64,000 nt of DNA from Desulfovibrio fairfieldensis (GTDB lineage: Bacteria; Desulfobacterota; Desulfovibrionia; Desulfovibrionales; Desulfovibrionaceae): the NCBI RefSeq assembly GCF_001553605.1, contig NZ_CP014229.1, forward strand, positions 3,252,501 to 3,316,500, given 5' to 3'. Below are positions 44,640 through 54,155 of this stretch, in pieces (position 1 is the stretch's first letter; every line of letters begins with the position of its first letter). The position numbers and the translations under genes were made by a program. Under the pieces are notes generated by a model, which did not search any database, was not told where the DNA came from, and worked only from the letters and a program-made list of their open reading frames with translations.

Positions 44640-44688
44640 GTGCCTTCCCTTTGTTGTGCTGAATGAACCTTTGAAAACGCGAAACTTT

Positions 44689-45084
44689 TCAAGAGTGACT
44701 TGGTCTGGAACGGGACGCGCCGCGCAAAAAATTCAGGATGCGGCTTATGCTCGCCTGATGCTGTTCCAAGGTGTCCATCCAGCGCAGCAGGCAGGCCCGC
44801 CCCCGCTCGGTCAGAGAAAAGAGCCGTCGGCTTGCCGTGCGTCCCGGCTCCTGCGTGCCGTGCAGCAAGCCGTCGTGTTCCATTTGTTTCAGCAGGCGGT
44901 AGACCCCGGCAGGGTCGGGCGCGTTGCCCTGAAACTGGGGCATGGCCTCCAGCCGCTGGAGCAGCAGGTAACCGTGCAGCGGGCCATCAGCCAGCAAGCC
45001 AAGCAGAATGGGGTGAACAAAGCGGGGCAGGTTGCTCCCGGCACAGGGGCAATTCATAAAGGTCAGAAGTTCTTTCATGGGCAT
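44689..45084 (-). CDS. PadR family transcriptional regulator
   Basis: A 131-residue winged-helix regulator. PILLGLLADGPLHGYLLLQRLE, APDPAGVYRLLKQMEHDGLL and RRLFSLTERGRACLLRWMDTLE are the PadR hallmarks. A short N-terminal segment with two cysteines (TFMNCPCAGSNLP) precedes them and could sense redox or metal (inference). It lies upstream of, and on the same strand as, the C_GCxxG_C_C and split-Soret genes, so it probably regulates them and itself. The region just before the start contains TAGACCAACTCTA, a possible operator. Confidence 0.9.
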   Translation of the reverse strand: MPMKELLTFMNCPCAGSNLPRFVHPILLGLLADGPLHGYLLLQRLEAMPQFQGNAPDPAGVYRLLKQMEHDGLLHGTQEPGRTASRRLFSLTERGRACLLRWMDTLEQHQASISRILNFLRGASRSRPSHS

Positions 45085-45153
45085 AATACTAGAGTTGGTC
45101 TATTATATTTGCAACCTAAATGCCGTCGCGCCGCCTGCGGGGGCAGGCGCTTC

Positions 45154-45281
45154 AGAGCATTTTAATATTGAAAGTATCTCAACGCGCGGTGCGGATTTTC
45201 CGTGAAAATCCGCACCGCGAAATTATCGCAAGGCGAATTTGCTTCGCCGTTAAGCGATAATTTCAAGCGCAAAATACTCTA
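45154..45281 (+). repeat. Family C dispersed structured repeat, copy 2
   Basis: Reverse-complement match to 5328-5453 along its whole 128 bases. It includes the perfect hairpin CGGTGCGGATTTTC / GAAAATCCGCACCG and the nested hairpins AAATTATCGC / GCGATAATTT and GGCGAA / TTCGCC. Confidence 0.75.
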
Positions 45282-45374
45282 AGCGGACGAAACGGCCAGT
45301 TGGGAGGCGGGGAGATGGGCTTGGGGGGGAGGAGAGGGAAAGGACGGGGCAACAGCGCATGGCTGGATGCGCAT

Positions 45375-45401
45375 AAAAAAGCCGCTCCCAAGGGGAGCGG
45401 C
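45375..45401 (-). terminator. Rho-independent terminator
   Basis: The stem GCCGCTCCC / GGGAGCGGC, followed on the minus strand by a run of six T, just past the stop of the small gene at 45427-45804. Confidence 0.88.
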
Positions 45402-45426
45402 GGAAAATCAGAATACGGAGGCGGTA

Positions 45427-45804
45427 CTAGGCATTGGCGGCCTTGAGCATTTCCTCCACCATGGACAGGGTGGGGGTAGCGCCGGCTTCCAGGCCGCAGA
45501 GCCCGCGCACGGCCAGCATGAGCATATCGAATTGGAGAGCCATTTCGGTCACGCCGTTGTCAATGATGCAATTATCGCCGCGCACCGACAGGCGATAGGC
45601 ATGGCGGCTGCGTTCCTGGCCGCTGGAGCGCACGATATAATAGACCTGTTCGTTGTTGTCCGTCACATAGAGCTTCTGGCGGGTGAGCATGCCGTGCTCC
45701 TCGTCGTACCAGGAGCACTCCGAAAAAAGGCGGCCGCGGAACTGAAGATCGCTGCCGTTGTCATGTTTCAGACAGATTTCTTCCATATTTTTCTGCACGT
45801 TCAC
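45427..45804 (-). CDS. Hypothetical cytoplasmic protein
   Basis: A protein of about 125 residues without a recognised family. It appears all-beta in the first two thirds (ICLKHDNGSDLQFRGRLFSE, QKLYVTDNNEQVYYIVRSSG), with a helical end (ATPTLSMVEEMLKAANA). Start codons are GTG at 45804 or 45798; both follow GGAGGAAGGA, and an ATG lies at 45786. It is monocistronic with its own terminator. The sequence IVRSSGQERSRHAYRLSVRGDNCIID suggests a conserved sulfate-reducer protein, but this cannot be checked here. Confidence 0.7.
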   Translation of the reverse strand: MNVQKNMEEICLKHDNGSDLQFRGRLFSECSWYDEEHGMLTRQKLYVTDNNEQVYYIVRSSGQERSRHAYRLSVRGDNCIIDNGVTEMALQFDMLMLAVRGLCGLEAGATPTLSMVEEMLKAANA

Positions 45805-46243
45805 TCCTTCCTCCGCGTGCTCTTGCCGGACGGAGACCGGACGCTGGCGGGTGTTATCTGGGGCAAGCTAGCATTGCAGGCAAAGCCTTGTCAATGATCG
45901 CAGCAACCAAACAGCAAAATCGCATGCCCCTCGCCGTCGTATTTTTATAACATGCTGCCATCAAAGATAAAATATGAAATTTATGTCTAGAAATAGTCTT
46001 GCGGTTCACCAAAAAAATTTGTGAAGAAGCCTGGATTGTGCATCGGCGCGCTCCATCCGCATCACGAGACGGGGATCCGGCCGCAGGCGCGCCACTGGCC
46101 GCATTTCGCCGTCATAGCCGCCGGATGTCCCTTACGGCGGGTTGCCGTTACCCTGTCCGGCGACGGACTTCGCATTGCGGTTTTAAAGTAGTACCTTTGA
46201 AGCCCTGCTTTAACTGTCAGAAAAGTAAGGAATGAAGCCGCGT
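45805..46243. other. Gene-free stretch with AT-rich centre
   Basis: 439 bases between two minus-strand genes. An AT-rich part near 45940-46000 may hold the promoter of the hypothetical gene. A short open frame at 45999-46235 has no ribosome-binding site. Nothing else was recognised. Confidence 0.4.
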
Positions 46244-46801
46244 TCAGTCCGTTGCGTTCTTTCGCGCGGCGCTCCGGGCGGCCCGTTTTCCGGCGAAGCG
46301 CGCATAGCAGCGGGCAACCGGCGAGGCCGGGTCCATCTTCGTCAGAAAAGAGCCGCTGGGTCGGGGCGGGGGAGCGTCGGGTCTGATTCGGGCTTCCGTC
46401 GAGGGCCGGGATTCGGCTGTGCGCAGCACGGTTTTGTTCAGCACCAGAGAGACTTTTATGCTCTTGAAAAAAGGGCTTTCCATAAAGGCGTTGACCCGTT
46501 CCAGGATTTCCCCGCTCATCAGGTGCAGCTCCTGCATAAGCATGGCGTCTTCCGCGCCGATCAGCAGAATATCCTTATGGTGGCCCAAGGGGAGTGCCAG
46601 AGGGGCCAGTTCCGGCCCCATGATCGGTTCCCAGTTCTGCCAGAGCAGACTCAGGCGGGCGCGTTCCGGACCGCCGCCCAGCGAGGCCAGCAGGGCGGAC
46701 AGCACGTCCCCGGCTTGTGCCGGGCCGCTGTTTTTGCGCCGTGGGCGAGGCTTGTGCCGCGTCCAGTTCCGCTGGCGCTGATTCTGCGTTTCTCGCTCCA
46801 T
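46244..46801 (-). CDS. DUF721 (DciA-like) protein
   Basis: A 185-residue protein with a DUF721 domain: GDVLSALLASLGGGPERARL, LLWQNWEPIMGPELAPLALPL and ILLIGAEDAMLMQELHLMSGEILERVN. The related DciA proteins help load the replicative helicase in many bacteria; whether this one does is unknown. The N-terminal 30 residues and the C-terminal 45 residues are basic and disordered, fitting nucleic-acid contact. The ATG at 46801 is used; the frame is open further upstream into the divergent promoter. It diverges from the sahR-like gene. Confidence 0.82.
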   Translation of the reverse strand: MERETQNQRQRNWTRHKPRPRRKNSGPAQAGDVLSALLASLGGGPERARLSLLWQNWEPIMGPELAPLALPLGHHKDILLIGAEDAMLMQELHLMSGEILERVNAFMESPFFKSIKVSLVLNKTVLRTAESRPSTEARIRPDAPPPRPSGSFLTKMDPASPVARCYARFAGKRAARSAARKNATD

Positions 46802-46840
46802 GCTGCGATTATCCTGCCGCCACAAGGCGGTCTGCTTGAC

Positions 46841-46869
46841 TATATCCGGATATACTGATATTAATATCA
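46841..46869. promoter_or_regulatory. Two adjacent perfect palindromes, candidate SahR operators
   Basis: TATATCCGGATATA (46841-46854) and TGATATTAATATCA (46856-46869) are each perfect 14-base palindromes that share ATATC/GATAT half sites. They lie 36 bases before the ArsR-methyltransferase gene, and could also affect the divergent DUF721 gene. Operator function is inferred from symmetry and position. Confidence 0.6.
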
Positions 46870-46904
46870 ACCTAATTTGATTTATACAGGGAAAAAGGCG
46901 TTCC

Positions 46905-47828
46905 ATGGCATTGCTGCATTTCAAGGCCCTCTCCGATGAAACCCGGCTGCGGCTTGTGCACATTTTGCTGCATTACGAGCTCTCGGTCAACGAGCTGGTG
47001 AGCATTCTGGGTATGGGCCAGTCGCGGGTTTCCCGACATCTGAAAATCCTGACCGAGGCAGGTCTGCTGACTTCGCGCCGGGACGGGTTGTGGGTGTTTT
47101 ATGCCGCGCCGCGCGCCGGTGAGGAGCGCGAGTTTCTGCGGGCGGTCATGCCCTTTGTGCCCGCCGACGCCGTCATGCGCGCGGATTTGTCCATGGCGGC
47201 CCAGATTCTTGAAGAGCGAGCCCGCAAGACCCGCCAGTTTTTCAATGCCATTGCCGAAGACTGGGATGAACTCAACCGCGAGGTGCTCGGGGCATTCGAC
47301 CTTCCTGAAGCCGTCTGCGCCGCCGTGCCCCAAGGTTGCGGCACGGCTGTGGATCTGGGCTGCGGCACGGGCGCGGTGCTCAGCCGCCTGTTGCCCCTGG
47401 CGCGCGGGGTCATCGGCGTGGACGGCTCGGCCCGCATGCTGGAACTCTGCCGCCGCCGCTTCAGCCAGGAGGACCTGGCCGAAGGCCGCGTCTCCCTGCG
47501 CATCGGCGAGCTCAGCCATCTGCCCTTGCGCGACCATGAGGCGGATTTCGCCTGCATCAACCTTGTGCTCCACCATTTGTCCGCGCCGGAGGAAGGCCTG
47601 CGCGAGATCCGCCGGATCATGGCCCCCGGCGGGCGTCTGTTCGTGGCGGATTTTCTGCGCCACAACGACGAAACCATGCGCAGCCGTTACGGCGACCGCT
47701 GGCTGGGCTTTGAGGAAAACGAATTGGCGACGGGTCTGGAGCAGGCCGGTTTTGCCGTTCTGGACAGCGCGCGGCAGCCCGTGGGACGGGGGCTTGCGCT
47801 GTTGCTGACGGGCGCGGAAGCCCGTTAA
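46905..47828 (+). CDS. sahR: ArsR-type regulator fused to SAM methyltransferase domain (SahR-like)
   Basis: A 307-residue fusion. An ArsR winged helix (LLHFKALSDETRLRLVHILL, SVNELVSILGMGQSRVSRHLKIL) fills residues 1-95. A class I methyltransferase domain follows (AVDLGCGTGAVLSRLL, LVLHHLSAPEEGLREIRRIM). In Desulfovibrio, SahR has this layout, lies beside ahcY and senses S-adenosylhomocysteine to control methionine-cycle genes. The methyltransferase domain would act as the ligand-binding pocket. The gene is directly upstream of ahcY here. A family A element starts at its stop codon. Confidence 0.85.
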   Translation: MALLHFKALSDETRLRLVHILLHYELSVNELVSILGMGQSRVSRHLKILTEAGLLTSRRDGLWVFYAAPRAGEEREFLRAVMPFVPADAVMRADLSMAAQILEERARKTRQFFNAIAEDWDELNREVLGAFDLPEAVCAAVPQGCGTAVDLGCGTGAVLSRLLPLARGVIGVDGSARMLELCRRRFSQEDLAEGRVSLRIGELSHLPLRDHEADFACINLVLHHLSAPEEGLREIRRIMAPGGRLFVADFLRHNDETMRSRYGDRWLGFEENELATGLEQAGFAVLDSARQPVGRGLALLLTGAEAR

Positions 47829-47977
47829 GAGTTGTTTCTAAATCGGGTTCTTTTGCCTTCCGGCTTCTTCAAACGTCGCTTTTCACTCTGGTCGAATACC
47901 ATAAGAGTATACTCCCGCCGTAAAAAGCTCGTTTTCCTCGCTGGAAAGGCAAAACTTCCTAATTTAAAAACAGCTCC
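47828..47977 (+). repeat. Family A dispersed structured repeat, copy 5
   Basis: A 150-bp element starting at the sahR stop. The outer arms GAGTTGTTTCTAAAT / ATTTAAAAACAGCTC pair imperfectly, and the core is GTCGAATACCATAAGAGTAT. It sits between sahR and ahcY, so it might separate their transcripts. Confidence 0.7.
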
Positions 47978-48040
47978 CAGAGCATCCTGATTTTTCAAAT
48001 GCGCCTCACACGCCAAAAACTTCCAAGGAGAAGAGCGAAG

Positions 48041-49462
48041 ATGACCAAAGCACTGGATTTAAGCCTGCCCCATAAAGTGGCGGATCTCAGCCAGGCCGAT
48101 TTCGGCGGGAAGGAAATGCAGCTTTCCGAGCGGGAAATGCCCGGCCTTATGGAATGCATCAGAAAATACGGTTCCCAGAAGCCCCTGCAAGGCCTCAAGG
48201 TCATGGGCTCCCTGCACATGACCATCCAGACGGCCATGCTGATCAAAACCCTGCACGCCCTGGGTGCGGACATCCGCTGGGCCTCCTGCAACATTTTCTC
48301 CACCCAGGACCACGCGGCCGCAGCCGTCGTCGAGCAGGGCTTGGCCAAGGTCTTCGCCTGGAAGGGCGAAACTCTTGAGGACTACTGGTGGTGCACGGAA
48401 ATGGCCCTGACCTGGCCCGACGGCTCCGGCCCGGATCTCATCGTGGACGACGGCGGCGACGCCACCCTGCTCATCCACAAGGGCGTGGAGGCCGAAAACG
48501 ATCCCTCCATTCTGGAGCAGAAGACCGACAACAAGGAATTTCAATGCGTGCTGGATCGCCTGGCCCTGCGCCTCAAGGAAGATCCGCGGCATTGGCACAA
48601 GGTTGCCGCCGGGATGAAGGGCGTTTCTGAGGAAACTACCACCGGCGTGCACCGCCTCTATCAGCTGGAAAAGGAAGGCAAGCTGCTCTTCCCGGCCATC
48701 AACGTCAACGATTCGGTGACCAAATCCAAGTTCGACAACCTCTATGGCTGCCGCGAGTCCCTGGCCGACGGCATCAAGCGCGCCACGGACATTATGGTGG
48801 CCGGCAAGGTGGTGGTGATCTGCGGTTACGGCGACGTGGGCAAGGGCTGCGCCCAGTCCATGCGCGGCTTCGGCGCGCGCGTGCTGGTGACCGAGATCGA
48901 CCCCATCTGCGCGCTCCAGGCCGCCATGGAAGGCTATGAAGTGACCACCGTGGAAGACGCCCTGCCCCTGGGCGACATCTATGTGACCTGCACCGGCAAT
49001 TACCACGTGATCACCGGCGCGCACATGGAAGGCATGAAGGACGAGGCCATTGTCTGCAATATCGGCCACTTCGACAATGAAATCGACATGAACTACCTGG
49101 AAAACACGCCCGGCGTGAGCAGGCTGAACATCAAGCCCCAGGTGGACAAGTGGACTCTCAAGTCCGGCCGCAGCATTCTGATCCTGGCCGAAGGCCGCCT
49201 GGTCAATCTGGGCTGCGCCACGGGCCACGCCAGCTTTGTCATGTCCAACAGCTTCACCAACCAGACCCTGGCCCAGATCAAGCTGGCCAAGGAAAACCTG
49301 GAAAAGAAGGTCTACACCCTGCCCAAGGAACTGGACGAGGAAGTGGCCCGCCTGCACTTGGGCCGCCTGGGCGCCAAGCTGACCAAGCTCACCCCGGAAC
49401 AGGCCGATTATATCGGCGTGCAGGTGGAAGGCCCGTACAAGGCCGAGATGTACAGGTATTGA
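48041..49462 (+). CDS. ahcY: S-adenosylhomocysteine hydrolase
   Basis: A 473-residue NAD-dependent enzyme that splits S-adenosylhomocysteine into adenosine and homocysteine, relieving product inhibition of methyltransferases. Substrate-domain motifs are [34 protein letters not shown] and [16 protein letters not shown]. The NAD loop is [20 protein letters not shown]. The C-terminus is the conserved KAEMYRY. The length fits the longer bacterial/eukaryal type. The ATG at 48041 follows AAGGAGAAGAGCGAAG. It probably belongs to the SahR regulon. Confidence 0.97.
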   Translation: MTKALDLSLPHKVADLSQADFGGKEMQLSEREMPGLMECIRKYGSQKPLQGLKVMGSLHMTIQTAMLIKTLHALGADIRWASCNIFSTQDHAAAAVVEQGLAKVFAWKGETLEDYWWCTEMALTWPDGSGPDLIVDDGGDATLLIHKGVEAENDPSILEQKTDNKEFQCVLDRLALRLKEDPRHWHKVAAGMKGVSEETTTGVHRLYQLEKEGKLLFPAINVNDSVTKSKFDNLYGCRESLADGIKRATDIMVAGKVVVICGYGDVGKGCAQSMRGFGARVLVTEIDPICALQAAMEGYEVTTVEDALPLGDIYVTCTGNYHVITGAHMEGMKDEAIVCNIGHFDNEIDMNYLENTPGVSRLNIKPQVDKWTLKSGRSILILAEGRLVNLGCATGHASFVMSNSFTNQTLAQIKLAKENLEKKVYTLPKELDEEVARLHLGRLGAKLTKLTPEQADYIGVQVEGPYKAEMYRY

Positions 49463-49516
49463 TTCCCGCCGGCCCGTATTTCAAGTGTAAAAAGCTCTAG
49501 TGAAGTCCGACCCTGG

Positions 49517-49547
49517 CCCGGCAGGCGTGTTTCTCACGCTTGCCGGG
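49517..49547 (+). terminator. Hairpin between ahcY and the next gene
   Basis: The stem CCCGGCAGGCGTG / CACGCTTGCCGGG has one G-T pair and a 5-base loop. It is followed by a weak T run and lies only 26 bases before the next start codon, so it may act as terminator or attenuator. Confidence 0.6.
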
Positions 49548-49572
49548 TCGTTTCAATAAGGAGAGAACTGCC

Positions 49573-50121
49573 ATGTATTTTGACGAAAAAGGCGCGGGCA
49601 ATACCGAGCAATGCGTGGTGCTGGCCCTGAAGACGGCGGCGGAACGGAACATCAGGCATATCGTCGTGGCCAGCGGCAGCGGAGACACCGCCAGGCTGTT
49701 CATCGGCGCGAAGGGCGCGCGGGTCGTGTGCGTGACCAATGCCTACGGCTTCAAGGAACCGGGCAAAACAAAAATCACGGACGCGGCCCGGCAAGAACTT
49801 GAGCGCGCGGGCATCCGGGTGCTTGCCGCAACCCATGTGCTCAGCGGCGCGGAGCGGGGCATCAGCAGGAAGCATGGCGGCGTGGGCCCGGTGGAGTTGA
49901 TGGCCGACACCCTGCGCATGCTCGGCCAGGGCGTCAAGGTTTGCGTGGAGATCGCGGTCATGGCCCTGGACGCGGGCCTGATCCCCCACGGCGAGGAGAT
50001 CATGGTAGTGGCGGGCAGCGGCCGTGGGGCGGACACCGCTGTCATCATGCACCCGGCGCATGCCAACAATATTCTGGATACGAAGATCAACGAGATAGTC
50101 TGCAAGCCCGGGAATTTTTAA
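49573..50121 (+). CDS. Stand-alone pyruvate kinase C-terminal-like domain protein
   Basis: A 182-residue protein resembling the regulatory C-terminal domain of pyruvate kinase without the catalytic barrel: NTEQCVVLALKTAAERNIRHIVVASGSGDTAR, VVCVTNAYGFKEPGKTKI and EEIMVVAGSGRGADTAVIMHPA. Proteins of this type (COG1751-like) have no assigned reaction; the domain may bind a phosphorylated ligand. The ATG at 49573 follows AAGGAGAGAACTGCC. It lies downstream of ahcY behind a hairpin, so partial co-transcription is possible. Confidence 0.8.
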   Translation: MYFDEKGAGNTEQCVVLALKTAAERNIRHIVVASGSGDTARLFIGAKGARVVCVTNAYGFKEPGKTKITDAARQELERAGIRVLAATHVLSGAERGISRKHGGVGPVELMADTLRMLGQGVKVCVEIAVMALDAGLIPHGEEIMVVAGSGRGADTAVIMHPAHANNILDTKINEIVCKPGNF

Positions 50122-50146
50122 TCCACACGGCGCCCGCCGTCGATCA

Positions 50147-51094
50147 CTATGCGCGGCTGCGACGGCTTATATCCCGATGCGGTGGTTCGCCGAACATGCG
50201 TTTGTATTCGCGGTTGAACTGGGTGGGACTTTCATAGCCCACGGCCAGGGCCGCTCCGCTCGCGTTTTCGCGCTGCGTCAGCATCAGGCGTCGCGCTTCG
50301 TACAGACGCAACTGCTTGTGATACTGCAGAGGACTGAGCCCTGTAACCGTCTTAAAATGCCGGTGCAGACTTGAGACGGACATATGCACTTGACGGGCCA
50401 GATCGTCCATCCGCACTGCCGCGTTCACATTGTGCCGCAGCAGTGAAATGGCCCGCACGATCTGGTTGTTCTGCGTTCCGAGTGTGTGCAGCCGCCGCAA
50501 AATGCCGCCCTGCGGGCCGGTAAGCAGCAGATAATGCAGCTCGCGCATGATCATGGGCGCGCGCATGGGGATCTGCTCCGGCTTGCCCAGAAGCTTTACC
50601 AGGCGTAACGCGCCTTCCAGCAGGTCCGGCTCCGCATCGGCAACCGCCACACCCAGGCTGCCTTCGCCGGAAGGCGGTAAATCCTGCTCCATTTCCATAG
50701 CCAGATCGGTAATCAGCTGCCTGTCCAGATAAAAGAAAAGAGAAAGAAAAGGTTTTTCCGGCGTCGGATCAACCACGTATGATGTGCTGGGCATGTCCAC
50801 TGCGGCAACCAGGCATTGTTTTGCGGCAATGCTGAAGGCGCGCGTGCCGATGACCGTATGCTTGCTGCCCTGTACGAGAATGGACGCCAGGGGTTTTTCA
50901 AAGCAGCGCTCCGAACTGTTGGCGGCTTCACGGCGAACCAGGGTCAGGCCCGCAATGGCGGTCGGCCGGACTGCCGGTTGCTCCAGATGCCGCAACAGAA
51001 GCAGTTTCAGTTCCTCATTGATGGCCGCCGCCTTTTCACGCTCCTGTTCCTCCAGGACGACCCCGCCTTTTCGCTTGTCTCCTTCCATTTCCAC
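50147..51094 (-). CDS. AraC family regulator with AraC-type N-terminal domain
   Basis: A 315-residue regulator. An N-terminal cupin-like domain of the AraC_N type (FEKPLASILVQGSKHTVIGTRAF, FFYLDRQLITDLAMEM) is followed by two helix-turn-helix motifs (VRMDDLARQVHMSVSSLHRHFK and ASGAALAVGYESPTQFNREYKRMFGEPP). YqhC, which controls aldehyde reductases in E. coli, is of the same type. It is divergent from the exported monooxygenase-fold and aldo-keto reductase genes, which it probably controls. The start may be 51094 or 51088. Confidence 0.9.
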   Translation of the reverse strand: MEMEGDKRKGGVVLEEQEREKAAAINEELKLLLLRHLEQPAVRPTAIAGLTLVRREAANSSERCFEKPLASILVQGSKHTVIGTRAFSIAAKQCLVAAVDMPSTSYVVDPTPEKPFLSLFFYLDRQLITDLAMEMEQDLPPSGEGSLGVAVADAEPDLLEGALRLVKLLGKPEQIPMRAPMIMRELHYLLLTGPQGGILRRLHTLGTQNNQIVRAISLLRHNVNAAVRMDDLARQVHMSVSSLHRHFKTVTGLSPLQYHKQLRLYEARRLMLTQRENASGAALAVGYESPTQFNREYKRMFGEPPHRDISRRSRA

Positions 51095-51324
51095 ACCCCA
51101 TTCCCGTCGCGAAGACCGGCTGTGACTGATGTTTTTTTATAAGAAGGAATTTTTTGGCTGTACAGCCTTTTGATACAATCAGGCAATTTTTTGCCGGAAT
51201 CCGCTCTATTCCGGGACTCCTGCCGCCACTATAACGGATCATGTCCAGCAGCCGCCCAATCAGGGCGATGAGCGGGCAGACGGCCCATATCCGCATTGCG
51301 ATTCATGAACACAACGGAGAACTC

Positions 51325-52880
<1,556 letters not shown>

Positions 52881-52911
52881 CGGCTGTTGCGGGGCGGGAG
52901 GCCGACGCCCC

Positions 52912-53805
52912 TTATTCTTTTGAGGGCAGCTCGATCCCGGGAAAGGTCTTGATCACCGCCGCGTCGGCTTCCCGGCCAAGACCGCGCGCCTGGGCCGCCA
53001 CAAACTGTTGCAGCGCGGCGGCGGCCAGGGGCGCGGGCATGGCCTGCTCCCGCGTGGTCTCGCTGACGATGCCCAGATCCTTGACAAAGATGTCCACAGC
53101 GCTCAAGGGCGTATAATCGCCGCTGAGCACATGCTTCATACGGGTTTCAAACATCCAGGAATTGGCGGCGGCGCTGGTGATGACCGCATAGACGTCCTCG
53201 GCCGCCAGACCCATGCGCAGGCCCAGGGCCATGGCTTCGGCGGCCACGGCGATATGCGTTCCGGCCAGCAGCTGATTGACCACCTTCATGGCCGAGCCCT
53301 TGCCTGCCTCGTCTCCCAGGCGGTGCACCACGGAGGCCACGGCCTTGAGCCCGGTTTCGGCCCTGGCAAAGGCCTCGGGCAGGCCCGAGGCCATGATGCT
53401 CAGTTGCCCGGCGGCGGACTGGGCCGGGCCGCCGGAAACCGGCGCATCCAGATAGAGGAGGCCGAGCTCGGCCAGACGCCGTTCCATCTCCCGCGCAAAG
53501 GCGGGCTTGACCGTAACGCAGTCAATGACCAGGCTGCCCGGCTTCAGAGCCCGCGCTGCCTGCCCCCGGCCGAAGAGCACGTCTTCCGCCTGCGCGGCGT
53601 TGACCACTGCCAGAAAAAGCACGTCCGCCGCCTTGGCGGCCTCTGCCGGGTCATGGGTGGTCCGGCCGCCGTTCCCGGCGAAGATCTTCAGAGGGCCGGG
53701 GCCGCGATTGCAGCCGATGACGTTCAGGTCCGCGCGCAGCAGGGATTGCGCCATGCCCAGGCCGATGGCCCCCAGACCGATGACCGCGTATGTCCGTTGC
53801 GACAT
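52912..53805 (-). CDS. Beta-hydroxyacid dehydrogenase (3-hydroxyisobutyrate / L-threonate type)
   Basis: A 297-residue NAD(P)-dependent dehydrogenase. The Rossmann start AVIGLGAIGLGMAQSLL, the catalytic-site segments LYLDAPVSGGPAQSAAG and GKGSAMKVVNQLLAG (with catalytic Lys), and VFLAVVNAAQAEDVLF-like strings mark the family. The general pattern is closest to LtnD/YgbJ (L-threonate dehydrogenase), but the substrate cannot be fixed from sequence alone. The ATG at 53805 follows GGAGAATCAT; an ATG at 53817 is an alternative. It is convergent with the aldo-keto reductase gene. Confidence 0.87.
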   Translation of the reverse strand: MSQRTYAVIGLGAIGLGMAQSLLRADLNVIGCNRGPGPLKIFAGNGGRTTHDPAEAAKAADVLFLAVVNAAQAEDVLFGRGQAARALKPGSLVIDCVTVKPAFAREMERRLAELGLLYLDAPVSGGPAQSAAGQLSIMASGLPEAFARAETGLKAVASVVHRLGDEAGKGSAMKVVNQLLAGTHIAVAAEAMALGLRMGLAAEDVYAVITSAAANSWMFETRMKHVLSGDYTPLSAVDIFVKDLGIVSETTREQAMPAPLAAAALQQFVAAQARGLGREADAAVIKTFPGIELPSKE

Positions 53806-54155
53806 ATGATTCTCCATATATTTTCCCAGAAAGCTGTACAGGAAAAGCGGAGATTCCGCCAGAACGGCAAAAGACACGGCCCCCGCGCGGGTTCCCGGCT
53901 GCCCGGCGTTCACGGGTGCGGCACTGGGGTGCTCGTCTAAGTTAGGGGCATACGGCCAATGTAATATCTGGGGGTGACGTCAAAAAAGGTTTTCTGTTGC
54001 TTATTGGATGAGTGGCAGGCTTTGTTCAGTGCATTATTTGTCGTGCGTGGCTGTTTTTCGGGATCGCCATGCTGTGGATTCAACCAGTCCCTCCCAACGA
54101 AAGCCAATGCCATATGGATCCAGGAGAATTGGATACGCTCGCCCTAGGTGCAGAG
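53806..54155. other. Intergenic stretch before the first IS remnant
   Basis: About 350 bases with no recognisable gene. Base composition starts to become more AT-rich here, which marks the left edge of the acquired region. Confidence 0.4.

Noticed and set aside
45999-46235. A 78-codon open frame between the hypothetical gene and DUF721
   Set aside because: It has no ribosome-binding site and low-complexity Arg-rich sequence, and lies in a probable promoter or spacer region.
47978-48040. Search for an S-adenosylhomocysteine riboswitch before ahcY
   Set aside because: The leader between the family A element and ahcY is only about 60 bases and shows no matching structure. Control by the SahR-like protein is more likely.
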